DNA of 64,000 nucleotides from Cornus controversa (Eukaryota > Streptophyta > Magnoliopsida > Cornales > Cornaceae): positions 28,945,797-29,009,796 of the forward strand of contig CM048850.1 in assembly GCA_026545225.1 (NCBI GenBank). Direction: 5' to 3'. A program made the translations under genes and the position numbers. Below the pieces are notes generated by a model. It worked only from the letters and a program-made list of their open reading frames with translations, did no database searches and was not told where the DNA came from. Positions 21,775 through 34,303 of the stretch are shown piece after piece. Every line of letters starts with the position of its first letter. Position 1 is the stretch's first letter.

Positions 21775-22869
21775 TCACATAGGTTGGTCACCATCACTAT
21801 TGACCTTTGTTATAGGCATAAGTCCTATCCCCCTCGATGTATTCATCGCTAGCTTTTTGCCTAGCAGTTTTGTAAGAGAAGAGGCCAAATTAAACTCTGA
21901 CCTCACAAATTCTAGGGATATCTTCCCAGTAGCAAGCATTTGCTTCACAATATTTTGTCTTAGGCTCATATGCTTGATTTTCTCATTTTGTCCTTTGCTC
22001 TAGCTATCACAACTTGGCAATCACAGTGCATAGACACGGACAAAGCGGGTCTCATCCATGTAGGGATATCTACTATGTGAATTTTAAGCCATTTAGCCTC
22101 ATAATCAGCCTCCTCTAAGACTATGAATTCAGATTCCATAATGAACCGAGCTATGCATGTATGTTTGAATATTTTCCATAACATTGCATCCCCACCAAGA
22201 GTGAATACACATCCACTTGTGGATTTCATTTCATCTGAATCAAAAATCCAGTTAACATCACTGTACCTCTCTCGGATAGCGGGTAATCCACTATATTTTA
22301 ACTCATACTCATGAGTACCTTTCACGTATTTGAGTACTCGGGTTAGAGCTTTCCAGTGTTCCTTTTTAGGATTCTGAGTGTACATACCTGTTCAATCCAC
22401 CAACTGCATTTGCAGTGTGAGTCATAGAACATTTCATCAATACATCAATTAAATTGAGCATACTCAGATTATGACACGCTTTGCTCTTTAATTTTTCTTT
22501 AATTGAGAGTTATCATCATAAGGAAATGAAATAGGTTTACTCTCAAAGTAACCAAATTTTCATCATAAGGAAAGGAAACAAATTTACTCTCAAACTAACC
22601 AAATTTCCTTAGTATATTTTTAACAAAATATCATGATACCATCACATGTTCTAGTTAATTTCTAGATTCACATCTACTTCTCCCATATCTTTCACATTAA
22701 AGTTAGAGGTCAAAAACATCTTAGTCTCATTGACCATCTCAAGATTTGTTCCTATAATAAGCATGTCATCCTCACACAAACATATAGACATTGTTATTCA
22801 TAGATTTATAATATAGAGTTATCTGCCTCATTAATCAGAACAACATTTGATAATAACACGCTATCCATG
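21775..22869 (-). pseudogene. Copia E pol: 3' part of RT and RNase H
   Basis: The minus strand reads copia motifs in order: DDMLIIGTNLEMVNETKMFL near 22730-22790, then NPKKEHWKALTRVLKYVKGT, YSDVNWIFDSDEMKSTSGCVF, ARFIMESEFIVLEEADYEAK and IVKQMLATGKISLEFVRSEF. These belong to the end of RT and to the copia RNase H domain. Part of a broken element. Confidence 0.88.
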
Positions 22870-22874
22870 CTTAT

Positions 22875-24914
22875 TGTCACACCCTGGATTTTTGAGGAAA
22901 CCCAAATGTGAAAGATAAATAAAATAATGAAAAAATAAAAATTAAAACAAAAATTAATGAACAAATACACATTGATCCAATATCTATCCAATAAATCCCG
23001 TATAAATTCTAATACATTGGAAAAAATATTAAATATATTTCTTCCTTACAAATTCTCAGAATAATACAATCTCTACCAAATTCTGAAAAAAAATATAATA
23101 CTAATGATCCCACACTACTACCTTTTTAACCGGTACTACCAAGTCCCGTAATTATCCTTGTGTCAGCGTCCTAACTTACAAAGTCTGAGAGGGGGTGAAC
23201 TCAAAGCTCAACAAAGATATGCTGAACAATCTTTCATTGCTTCAGTAAGTTGACAATTGCATCATAATCTCAAAATATAAAAATAATTGATATTTTTATA
23301 AATAACACATTCACAAATATACAATTTATCATTTCATAACAATTAAGCATTGACAATTTATAATGCACAAACCACCATCAATATATAATTAAATGTACAA
23401 CACGTTCACAAGTAAATAAGCACACATCCACAAACTGTGCCCATAAAATAACACAATTGAAATGCACCAATTTACCAAACAAGTACATAATTAAATGCAC
23501 AAAATATCAATAAGTACACACATACACATTAACAAGTTGTGAACATAAAATAATGCCACAATTGCACTTAAACATCAATGCCACGTAAATAAATTTACAA
23601 CACAAAATATACTTCACATCCATAATTCAATTAATTGCAAAACATAATTTAAATAAGCAATTAACATTAACACATTCACATTCATCAATATGTATATATA
23701 TATAATTATATATATATATAATTATATATATATATATATATATACATTTATATATATATTATTATATAAATTTAATACAAGGCAACAATTATGCAGATAT
23801 ATCAAATTATACGAAAATTAAATGTATTATTAATAGGAGAAGAGAGCAAGTATCAACTTGCCTTGGCTTTTATCCGAAAGCCCGCGAATCCATTGTTGTC
23901 TAGAAATCCAAAGCCCTCCTTTTGGCTCGGTCCAATGTCAAGCCAAGCGCACAAAATCAATCCATTTCATTTTAAATCGATACTGGGCCTATTTTAAATT
24001 TCGCCCAGTTCAATTTACCAAGCTCAATAAACCAGCGTAAATCTTTGGTTCATTTATCTAGTCCACTCTATAGGCACCCAAATGTCAAAGCCCAATACTG
24101 CCTATGTTCAGATTTCAAGCCTAGTTTAATTAGGCCCAGTTAGATTGTGCAAGCCCAAATAATGCAAAATGGCACCCCAAATACATCAAAAATTAATTTA
24201 TGGTCCTAACTCACTTATTGCCCATGACCCACAACCTAACTCAGCCCACACAATTAACCCAATTGAACCATCACCAGCAGCAACTGCTGCAACATCGGCG
24301 CCACCACCTTTGGCTGGATCAGAAGCATAACAATTTCAATCACAACCTTCACAACCTTTGTCAAAAAGTTGACACTGATGGGCTAAACTTGAAACTCCCA
24401 TCTACCTTGGTCATAAAACCAAAATAGGCTGTAAGCTAACTACCAATCAATAATCAACAGAACACCCACTTCTCACCAAACTATGAACCTTCAGGACACC
24501 ATACCTTCACCACCTCAGCCGCTTGAAGGAGACCCACCAACAATACTCCCATGGCTACCGAGCCTAGTTTCCCACTTTCGCAAGCCCGTTCGCCATGCCT
24601 CAACTGCCATTAGTCGCCTAACAAGCTGTCATAACTGTGACGGTCAAGTCATCACAAGACCTATAATCGGCCACCTTAAACTCACGGTTGAGCCCCACCA
24701 TCAATACCCACCATCATGAGTCACGCTGGCGCCACCATCCTTACTGCCACAATGCAACCGAAACACCCAGCCGAGTCCCTCTTCTCTCTCTTGACTTCTC
24801 TAATTTTCTCTCCCCCTCATCTTTTTTCTCTAGAGATCTTTCCCTTCAGTTGATGGAGTACCCCTTCACCAAAACCCTAAACTCGAAGGAGAGCCCACCT
24901 TATTACCTTTCTCT

Positions 24915-24968
<54 letters not shown>

Positions 24969-25425
24969 ATAAATACTAAGAGAAAAATAAAAGGGAAAAA
25001 TAATAATAGATATATACCCAGTCCAAACCTAAACAATTATAATACAACCTAATCCAGCTCAAACTCAACCCAAATTCAAATAATCCAACCCAAACTCCCC
25101 CCTAGCTTAACTTGAAGAGAATTAAAAAAATAAAGAACATAAGTATGGTCCAACAAAGTAATAAAACACCGACATATTTTTACTAAAAAAATATAAAATA
25201 CATTTACAACAAAAACTGCACACATTAATAAAGGCTATCAACACTTAATACCTCTATATCAAACATCTATATTAAGCAATAAAGAACAGACATTTGAAAT
25301 TTTTTTAACTAAAGCGTTTAAACAAAAAAAAAATTTAACTAAAGCATTTAAACACTCACAAAAATAAACAATTTAAATAAATGAAAAACTCAAATTAAAT
25401 AACTTCAAAATTACGGGGTATTACA
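22875..25425 (-). repeat. LTR 1 of element A (3' LTR)
   Basis: Starts TGTCACACCCTGG and ends GGGGTATTACA. It contains the GGGGGTGAACTCAAAGCTC box near 23190, AT-rich simple repeats near 23690-23760, and a promoter-like zone at 24868-24962. It borders E's RT at 22874. Confidence 0.88.
24868..24962 (-). promoter_or_regulatory. Putative LTR promoter of element A: TA tract, CT/GA initiator zone, telobox
   Basis: On the minus strand a (TA)n tract (about 24919-24961) is followed by GAGAGAAAGG and, some 45 bases on, by TTTAGGGTTTTGG, a telobox-like motif frequent near plant transcription starts. The same arrangement recurs near 30018-30087 and 48585-48665 in the other two LTRs, with different TA-tract lengths. 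Function is inferred from position only. Confidence 0.45.
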
Positions 25426-25994
25426 TTCTTCCCCCATAAATAACTTCAATATTACATTCATCCTCCCTTTCCCAAGTGGATTCCACCTCATAAACCCAGA
25501 ACATGACCAAATGGGACTGACTATTGGTCACCACTATCATATGGGTGATTTTACTGTCCACTGTCTATTTCTTTTCCATTATTGGACCGACAAATTTCTA
25601 TCTCCCATAAAGAAATTTTATAAATTTTTCAAGGCAAACATTTATATAATAAAGTAAAAATTTTCTTCCTCACAAATTTTCAAGCCTAGTCCGATAGAGA
25701 ATATTACTCTCCTCAGTAAAGATCACTCTCACTTTCTATACTAGGTATTGCACACCTAACTCAACATATATATTTTTAAATTAAAATAAACATGTAATCA
25801 CGAAACGTATTGCACTTAATCAAATATCTACACATAAATGTGCAACTCATAAGAATTTAATAGCAATTTATAAATATAAAATCCAGCAGGAATTTCAACC
25901 TTGATAGAAAATAATTAAATGTATAATCAAGCAACTCATAATCTTTAACCGCATTTTATGAATATAAAATTTAGCAATCAATGCAATTATTACT

Positions 25995-26850
25995 GGTAAA
26001 TTTGTGAAATTGACAATCCCAACATACCTGTAAATAAATATTTGTAAAATTGGTAATCCCAACATGCCCGAAAATAAATATTTGTAAAGTTGGTAATCAC
26101 AACATGCCCAAAAATAATTATTTGTAAAATTCCAATCCCAACATGCCTGAAAATAAATATTTACAAAATTGGCAATCCCAACATGCACAAAAATAAGTAT
26201 TTCTAAAGCTGGCAATTCTAACATGCCCAAAAATAAATGTTTGTAAAATTGGCAATCCCAACATGCCCGAAAATAAATAGGTGTAAAAATTGGCAATCCC
26301 AACATGCCTAAAAATATATATTTGTAAAATTGGCAATCCCAAAATGCCCGAAAATAAATATTTGTAAAATTGGTAATCCCAACAAGCCCGAAAATAATTT
26401 GTAAAATTGCAATCCCAACATGCCCGAAAATAAATATTTATAAATTTGGCAATCCCAACATGCCCAAAAATAATTAATTATAAAATTGGCAATCCCAATA
26501 TGCTCGAAAATAAATATTTATAAAATTGGCAATCCTAACATGCCTGAAAATAAATGTTTGTAAAATTGGCATTCCCATCAAGCCCGAAAATAAATAGTTG
26601 TAAAAATTGGCAATCCCAACATGCCCAAAAATAAATATTTGTAAAATTGGCAATCCCATGATGCCCAAAAATAAATATTTGTAAAATTGCAATCCCAACA
26701 TGCCCGAAAATAAATGTTTATAAAATTGGCAATCCCAACATGCTTGAAAATAAGTGTTTATAAAATTGGCAATCCCATCATTCCCGAAAATAAATGTTTG
26801 TAAAATTGTCAATCCTAACATGCCCGAAAATAAATGTGTACCCTATTTAT
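25995..26850. repeat. 40 bp minisatellite, about 21 copies
   Basis: Unit core on the + strand: AATCCCAACATGCCCGAAAA, then TAAATATTTGTAAAATTGGC. Copies differ by substitutions and small length changes. Since 40 is not a multiple of three, repeated peptide frames on the minus strand are a by-product. Confidence 0.92.
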
Positions 26851-27379
26851 ATGAGGCAATCCTGACATGCTTATTCCCATACTTCACTGATACCTTGTTA
26901 GGCATTTGGCAATCTTGACATGCCTCCGGGCAATCCTTACATGTCTCCCTTATTAACAAATTAAATACCCAACTATATAATTGGCAATCATCACATGCCT
27001 CCCTTATTAACCTTGAATACCTTATTAGGTATTGGCAATCCTGACATGCCTCCTACATTCTTGACATGTCCCCTTTATTAACCTTGAATACCTTATTAGG
27101 TATTGGCAATCTTGACATGCCTCCGTATTACTTTTAAATAGTATAACTCTATATCTAAAACAACATTAAATCATAATTATAAAAATCACAGTAGACAACA
27201 TAACAGACAACTTATTTATGTCTACAAAAGAAAATCTAGTCCCCCGACAAGGGCTTATACTTAAACCCACAATTCCAAACTTACGTAAGTTTGGATTCTA
27301 ACTCTTCGTCCGAAGGTTTTCAAACCTAAATTCCAACCTAACGTGCCAAAGCCGTAGTCCTAGGGTGTTTGAATGTAAA

Positions 27380-27391
27380 GCTCTGATACCA
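27380..27391 (-). promoter_or_regulatory. Primer-binding site beside LTR 2 of element A
   Basis: The minus strand reads TGGTATCAGAGC (tRNA-Met type), two bases from LTR 2. LTR 2 therefore acts as the 5' LTR for internal copy 1. Confidence 0.88.
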
Positions 27392-27393
27392 TC

Positions 27394-30300
27394 TGTCACG
27401 CCCCGAATTTTTGAGGAGACCTGGAATGTGAAAAATAAATAAAATAAAAATTAAAAAAAAAATTAAAGAACAAATACACATTGATCCAATATCTATCCAA
27501 TAAATCTCATATAAATGTTAATACGTAGGAAGGAATTCATTAGGATGACTCAAATTTCTATTGTGATTAGGTTTCTATTATAGAGTTGTATCTTATTAGG
27601 TAATTTCTTAGTAGGCAAGCCTTGGCCTCAAGGAAGGAAAGTACGTGTTAGGTAAGTCTGGGCTCTCAGGAATTGTAATCCAAGTCCACAAAGGAATTGA
27701 GTTTTGGGCTCTATAAATAGTTACCTATGTTATAGGTTGAGATGAGTGAGAAGAAAATAGGCAATACTTTCATTGTATTTGAGAGGTTACTCTCATTGTT
27801 TTGAGAGGGCAACTCTTGCGTAGAGGTAATACTCTCATTGTTATTGAGAGGACACTTAGAGAGAGAATTCTTATTTAGAATTTGTGATGTCCTTTTGAGT
27901 TAGATTAGGTATACAAGGGTTATGGGTTAAGAGTTAAGCGTACTCTTGATACAATCTTTTTTCTTTTACTGTTACAATCTATATAGTGAAATCAGGCTCT
28001 GTGGACATAGGCTTGTTTAGCCAAACCACATATAATTCTTGGTGTGCTCTTGCAAATTTCTTCGTGCTTGTTTACTTATCATCACATCGTAATATTTGGT
28101 GATTTGCGATTGGGGGCTTATTTCACAACAGAAATATTAAATATATTTTTTCCTTACAAATTCTCAAAATAATACAATCTCCAAAATCTTGAAAAAAAAT
28201 ATAATACTAATGATCCCACACTGCTACCTCTTTAACTGGTACTACCAAGTCCCGTAATTATCCCCATGTCAGCATCCTAACCTGCAAAGTTTGGGAGAGG
28301 GTGAGCTTAAAGCTCAACATGGATATGCTGAATAATCTTTCATTGCTTCAGCAAGCTGACATTTGCATCATAATCTCAAAATACAAAAATAATTGATTTT
28401 TTTTATAAATAACAGATTCACAAATCTAGAATTTATCATTTCATAACAATTAAGCATTGATAATTTATAATGTACAAAACCACCATCAATATACAATTAA
28501 ATGTACAACACGTTCACAAGTAAACACATACACATCCACAAACTGTGCTCATAAATTAACACAATTGAAATGCACCAATTTACCAAACAAGTACACAATT
28601 AAATGCACAAAATATCAATAAGTACACACAAACACATTAACAAGTTGTGCACATAAAATAATGTCACAATTGCACTAAACATCAATTTCACGTAAATAAA
28701 TTTACAACACAAAATATACTTCACATCCGCAATTTAATTAATTGCAAGACATAATTTAAATAAGCAATTAACATTAACACATTCACATTCATCAATATTT
28801 ATATATATATATATATATTTATTCACATTTCTATTTAATAAATATATACACATCAATTTATATATATATTTTTATATAAATTTAATACACGGCAATAATT
28901 ATGCACATATATCAAATTTTATGAAAATTAAATGTATAATTAATAGGAGAAGAGAGCAAGTATCAACTTGTCTCGGATTTTTATCCGGAAGCCCGTGAAT
29001 CCATTGTTGTCTAGAAATCCAAAGCCCTCCTTTCGGCTAGGTCCAATGTCAAGCTAGGCCCACAAAATCAATCCATTACATTTTTAATTGATAATGGGCC
29101 TATTTTAGATTTTGGCCTAGTTCAATTTACCAAGCCCAACAAACCAGCCTAAATCTTTGGTTCATTTATCTAGTCCACTCTGTAGTGACCCAAATGTCAA
29201 AGCCCAATACTACCTATGTTCAGGTTTCAAGCCCAGCTTAATTACGCCCAGTTAGTTTGTGCAAGCCCAAATAATGCAAACAGGCATCCCAAATAAATCA
29301 AAAATTAATTTCCTGTCCTAACTCACTTACTGCCTATGACCCACTGCCTAACCCAGCCCACACAATCAACCCAGTTGAACCATCACTAACAACAACTGCT
29401 GCAACATCGGTGCCACCACCTTTGGCTGGATCAGAAGCATAACAATTTCAAACAGAACCTTCACAACCTCTGTCAAAAAGTTGACACTGATGGGCTAAAC
29501 TTGAAACTCCCATCTACCTTGGTCATAAAACCAAAATAGGTTGTAAGCCAACTACCAATCAATAATCAACAGAACACCCACTTCTCACCAAACTATGAAC
29601 CTTTACGACACTAGACCTTCACCATCTCAGCGACTTGAAGGAGACCCACCAACCATACTCCCATGGCTGCTGAGCTTAGTTACCTACTTCCACGAGCCCA
29701 TCCGCCATGCCTCAACTGCCATTAGTCGCCTAGCAAGCTGCCATAACCGTGACTGTCAAGTCATCACAAGACCCAACCGAAATGCACCTACGTACCAAGA
29801 ACCCATAATCGGCCACCTTAAACTCACGGCCTAGCCACACCATCGATACCCACCATCGTGAGTCACGCTGGTGCCACCATCCTTACTGCCACCATGTAGC
29901 CGAAACACGTAGCCGAGTCCATCTCTTTCTCTCGACTTCTCTTTCCTTATCTCTTTTTCTCTCTCTCTCCCCTTCTCTTTCTAGAGATCATTCCCTTCAG
30001 TTGATGTAGTTCCCCTTCACCAAAACCCTAAACTCGAAGGAGAGGCCACCCTATTCCCTTTCTCTCTATACTATATATATATATATTAGAAGAATAAATA
30101 CTAAGAGAAAAATAAAAGGAAAAAATAATAATATATATATACCCAGTCCAAACCTAAACAATTATAACACAACCTAATCCAGCACAAACTCAGCCCAAAT
30201 TCAAATAATCCAACCCAAACTCCCCCCTAGCTCAACCCGAAGAGAATTAAAAAAGTAAAGAACATATGTGTGGTCCAACAAAACAGTAAAACACCTACAT

Positions 30301-30548
30301 ATTTTTACTAAAAAAAAATAAAATAAATTTACAACAAAAACTACACACATTATTAAAGGCTATCAACACTTAATACCTCTAAATCAAACATCTATATTAA
30401 GCAATAAAGAATAGACATTGGAAATTTTTTAACTAAAGCATTTAAACAAATTTTTTTTTTACTAAAGCATTTAAACACTCACAAAAATAAACAAATTAAA
30501 TAAATGAAAAACTCAAATTAAATAACTTCAAAATTACGGGGTATTACA
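27394..30548 (-). repeat. LTR 2 (middle LTR) of element A
   Basis: Starts TGTCACGCCCCG and ends GGGGTATTACA. It has a primer site on its left and a purine tract on its right (GGGGAAAAA on the minus strand at 30549-30557), so it is 5' LTR to one internal copy and 3' LTR to the other. Longer than its partners because of the insertion at 27538-28130. No target duplication of its own. Confidence 0.86.
27538..28130 (+). mobile_element. Solo LTR of copia type inserted in LTR 2
   Basis: LTRs 1 and 3 lack this block. It ends TTTCACAACA, contains a TATA box (CTCTATAAATAG near 27708) and GAGAGG/TTGAGAG repeats. It is flanked by GAATT (left) and GAAAT (right), a near-match duplication. No internal region or coding, so it is read as a solo LTR; the left end is uncertain by a few bases. 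Confidence 0.65.
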
Positions 30549-30928
30549 TTTTTCCCCTTAAAAAGAGGAATTTCGTCTTCGAAATTCACCCCACACCTGA
30601 AATGAAAAGCTCTGGATACTTTGCCATTATTTCATCCTCCTTTTCCCAAGTGGATTCTACCTCATCAACCCAGAACATGACCAAACGATACTGACTATTG
30701 GTCACCACTATCATATGGGTGATTTCACTATCCACTGTCTATTTCTTATCCATTATTGGACCGACAAATTTCTGTCTCCCATAAATAAATTTTATAAAAT
30801 TTTCATGGTAAACATTTGTACAATAAAGTAAAAAATTTCTTACTGACATTTTCCCAAGCCCAGTCCGATAGAGAATATTACTCCCCTCAGTAAAGATCAC
30901 TCCCACTTTCTATACTAGGTGTTACACA
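30549..30928 (-). other. Element A, internal region copy 2, left part
   Basis: Homologous to 25426-25757, starting with the purine tract and GAATTTCGAAGACGAAATTC (minus strand). It is interrupted by element B and resumes at 44586. Confidence 0.82.
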
Positions 30929-33900
30929 TGTCACGCCCCGGAACCCGGATCGCCGAGACTCCCTCGGACCGACTCGAATCCCGAGTGTGAACCCGTGAGA
31001 TCACCCTCACGCTATAACCACCACTTGATCATACAATCTCAATTTCTTATTATTTTCACAAAAATTGGGCATAACCCAATCTAATAAATCGGATCTTGAT
31101 ATGTCATTCCTGCTTTCAATTCAAATGGACACTTATGGGCACGTGTTCCCTCAGCATTTATATCTAACAATCAAAATGGACAGTTCTAGGCACGTGTCCC
31201 CCCCAACATTCCTCCAACATGCATTAAACAATTGAAATAATAACTCAGTCCCTGAATGTCTGTCTCATATACATACATCAAATGTACAACTGGGATAAAT
31301 TACCCAACATAAAATGTCCAGCTACATTTAATCCAAATGTACAACATCTATCTAAAATCCTGGACATAAATTAGATTCTAAGGAGACTAATCACTACCTC
31401 TACAACTGGTACTACCAATCCCCCAAATGACTCCAAAATTAGCAACACCTGCAAAACTTGGGAGGGGGTGAGCTCAAAGGCCCAACAAGGTATGTAGAAC
31501 CATACTATCACTGCTGCAGCAGGTCGATCCTCACATATTCTCAAAAACATACACATTTAAATATGTCACAATATTTAAATCATGCTCCACCTAGCATATA
31601 CACACCAACAATGCATATGGCCAACCTAGCACATATGAACATATAAACCAACTACGCATGATTTTTGAAATCATTTTCAACATGCTTGAAAGCAGTAAAC
31701 ATCCAACACCAATATGTATATAGAACATATATGTCGAAACATTTACATAAACCAATGTAAATCAATCATCACGTCCCCTACTCGACAAGTAGCAATCTCA
31801 AATGTAATGAAGATGCATTTAAACCATAAAACATGCTTAAAAGAAATAGACATCCAACATACATCATGTTCCATCACAAGCAACGTATATATATAAGAAT
31901 GCGTTAAACACTTAGAATGCTTCACCAATGCACACATTTTTAATATACATATAGCATGCATTTAATTCATATAAACCCACACGTAATCACGTACATGTCA
32001 ATTGATGCATATAAATCACCTATGCACATACACTAGCATAAATATAGTCATGCTCTCATTCAATGCATACATTCACTACAAGTAGCCAACATCCATTCCA
32101 ATCACAATATATATACACATATATATATATTTCGTCACTTATATACGTAATAAGAACATATAGAACAATTAGCACATCATAATCATGCTCTTCAAATGCT
32201 CGCCAACACTATAATCATATATAGCATGCATTTTCACTACTACCACAAATATATAATCACATATATATTTAACACCATGCATAAAAGCCACATACGCATA
32301 CGAAACAACGCTTAGCTAAACATATATTATTTAGCATACTTTTCATAGACTTTAATCTATACTATACATGCATATCACAATGCAAAGAAGCATTTAAATT
32401 TAATCATGCCTTCACATCCCAAATATATATACGCACATATATATATATTTTCACTCACATCCCATGCATATACAATATCCACCTTTATATATATATATAC
32501 ACACACACATATATATATACAAATGCCACATATGATTAAATTAAGAGCATATGTAAATTAATCAATATAATTAAAGTATAAACGTAGGAGATAGAGGTAA
32601 GAATCAATTTGCTTTAGGTCCCACTTTCACTAAGTCCGTGCCTGCAAATCAGTCCATCTCCAAGTCCCGATCCAGTCCTTTGTCGAATCCCACATGAATA
32701 ATTTAACTAAACCGTTTTCCTTTCTATTTTCCATGTTTGAGCCAACTCAAATTATGAACCCAAACCATAAACCAAATTCAGCCCAATTTCATTTTATTTG
32801 AATCTAAACCCGGCCAATTCCTTGGGCCTAACCCAAACCAATCTTTAACCCAATTCAAGTCTTGGGTCCATTTCAATTTAACAGTCATCACCTAGCTACT
32901 ATCACCATTATCCTTCCCATTGAAATCGGCCAATACCACACTGTTCAACCATCGTTAATTACCATCTTCCTCACCAACCGGGAGCGAATCCATTCCAGAC
33001 ATTGGAGCTGCCGCAAGCCCCACCCGAAACCATCATAAACAACAATAAACAACCAAGGAGATCCATCAAAATAAGCTATTCGAACAGCTGTGAGGAACAA
33101 CCATCGGGTCACCCAAGACCGCCATTTCCAATCGCGGACCAGCTATGCCAAACACAGCCTTTAACCGCGCTGCACTTCCACCACCAAGGCCGAGCAAACC
33201 CCCAACCAATTTCAGCCACCACAGGCTATCCAAAGAAAAACTAAACCCATCTCCATCGGAACCAACCGAAACCAGCCCCTTCGGTACCACCATGGACCCC
33301 GAAACCATGAGCAACCCAAGGAGAAAACCCATCATCAGCCGAGCCTCCACCATCCACGGTCCCCTGTCCAAGAAGACCCGTGAGCCTAGCCATAACACCA
33401 CCCAAACAGGCCACTTCTGGCCACCACAGCACCCAACTGACAGCCACCAAGCTCCCTCAACTGAGCCACCAAGCAGGCCACTCAACCACCGAACCCACCT
33501 GCAACCATAGCCGGTCACCCACCATGGAAGACCCATCCGAACTGTTATAGCTGAACCCAACCGAGCTCAACCCAAAATCAAACCAAACACATCCTCACCA
33601 ACAAAGAGCCCAAATAGTCCACGTGGTCGAACCCAATCGCGAGCATCCGTCGGACCCTCATGATCGGACCACCAACTGACTAGCTCACAGCCCAATCGTG
33701 AGCCACCACCGTTGCCCAAGCTCCACCATGAGCATCACCCAATCGCGAACAGCCCAGCCAAACTGAGCCACCATGCGACACCGAACAACACCATCGTGAA
33801 CAGACGACAACCACAATCGCCGTCGACACCACCACCGAAAATGACCTCCACCGCTTCTGCTAGGGCCGCTGAAATGGATCCCCCTTTTCTCTCCTTCGGT

Positions 33901-34303
33901 TTCTCTCTCTCCCGATTTCTCTCTTTTTCCCTTTCCATTTTCTTCTTTTCTTTTTCCTTTTCTTTCCCTCTCTTTTCTCTCCTCTCAGCCGGACCACTCA
34001 TGTGGTCTTCCTTCTCTTTATTTTTGAATCCTTTTTAATACGCACCACATATTTTGTCAACTAACCTTAACCACATAAATATATATGTATATAATATAAC
34101 ATATAATACCATATAGGTGAACACACTCTTCCACTTATATATATATATCCCACACATATATATATACATCCCCAACATATATATAATTGCATATATATAT
34201 ATATACATGTATCTCCACATTTTTCCAAAATTAATTAATTCAAAAAATATTAAATCCGGTCCAAATTCACCCGGAATAGTCAACATTAATCCGGGTCATT
34301 ACA
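30929..34303 (-). repeat. 3' LTR of element B (3.4 kb)
   Basis: Starts TGTCACGCCCCGG and ends CCGGGTCATTACA. It contains GGGGGTGAGCTCAAAGG (about 31465), many (TA)n runs, a GC- and CCACC-rich zone (33000-33850), a CT-rich zone (33890-33990) and a TATA-rich zone (34080-34210). It lacks the 49 bp array present in the other LTR. Plus-strand open frames in the GC-rich zone are discussed in the findings. Confidence 0.87.

Larger units (their letters stand above)
25426..27393 (-). other. Element A, internal region copy 1 (non-coding)
   Basis: Begins next to LTR 1 with a purine tract on the minus strand (ATGGGGGAAGAA) and ends at the primer site beside LTR 2. It holds the 40 bp array (25995-26850) and then GGCAATCCTGACATGCC-type motifs near 26855-27125. 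It is homologous along its length to copy 2. No coding domain recognised. Confidence 0.8.

Noticed and set aside
25895-26821. Minus-strand frames of up to 136 codons with repeated ACWDCQFYKYLFSGMLGLPI-type peptides (also at 44842-45825)
   Set aside because: They are produced by the 40 bp minisatellite cycling through the three frames. There is no start context, no flanking gene, and the variation follows the DNA unit rather than a protein unit.
27394-30548. LTR 2 of A as a separate solo LTR insertion
   Set aside because: It has no target duplication, and it carries a primer site on one side and a purine tract on the other.
33066-33560. 164-codon minus-strand frame in the 3' LTR of B (and 43406-43675)
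   Set aside because: GC-rich, low-complexity composition rich in G, V, L and W. It is not conserved in length between the two LTRs and has no family match by eye.
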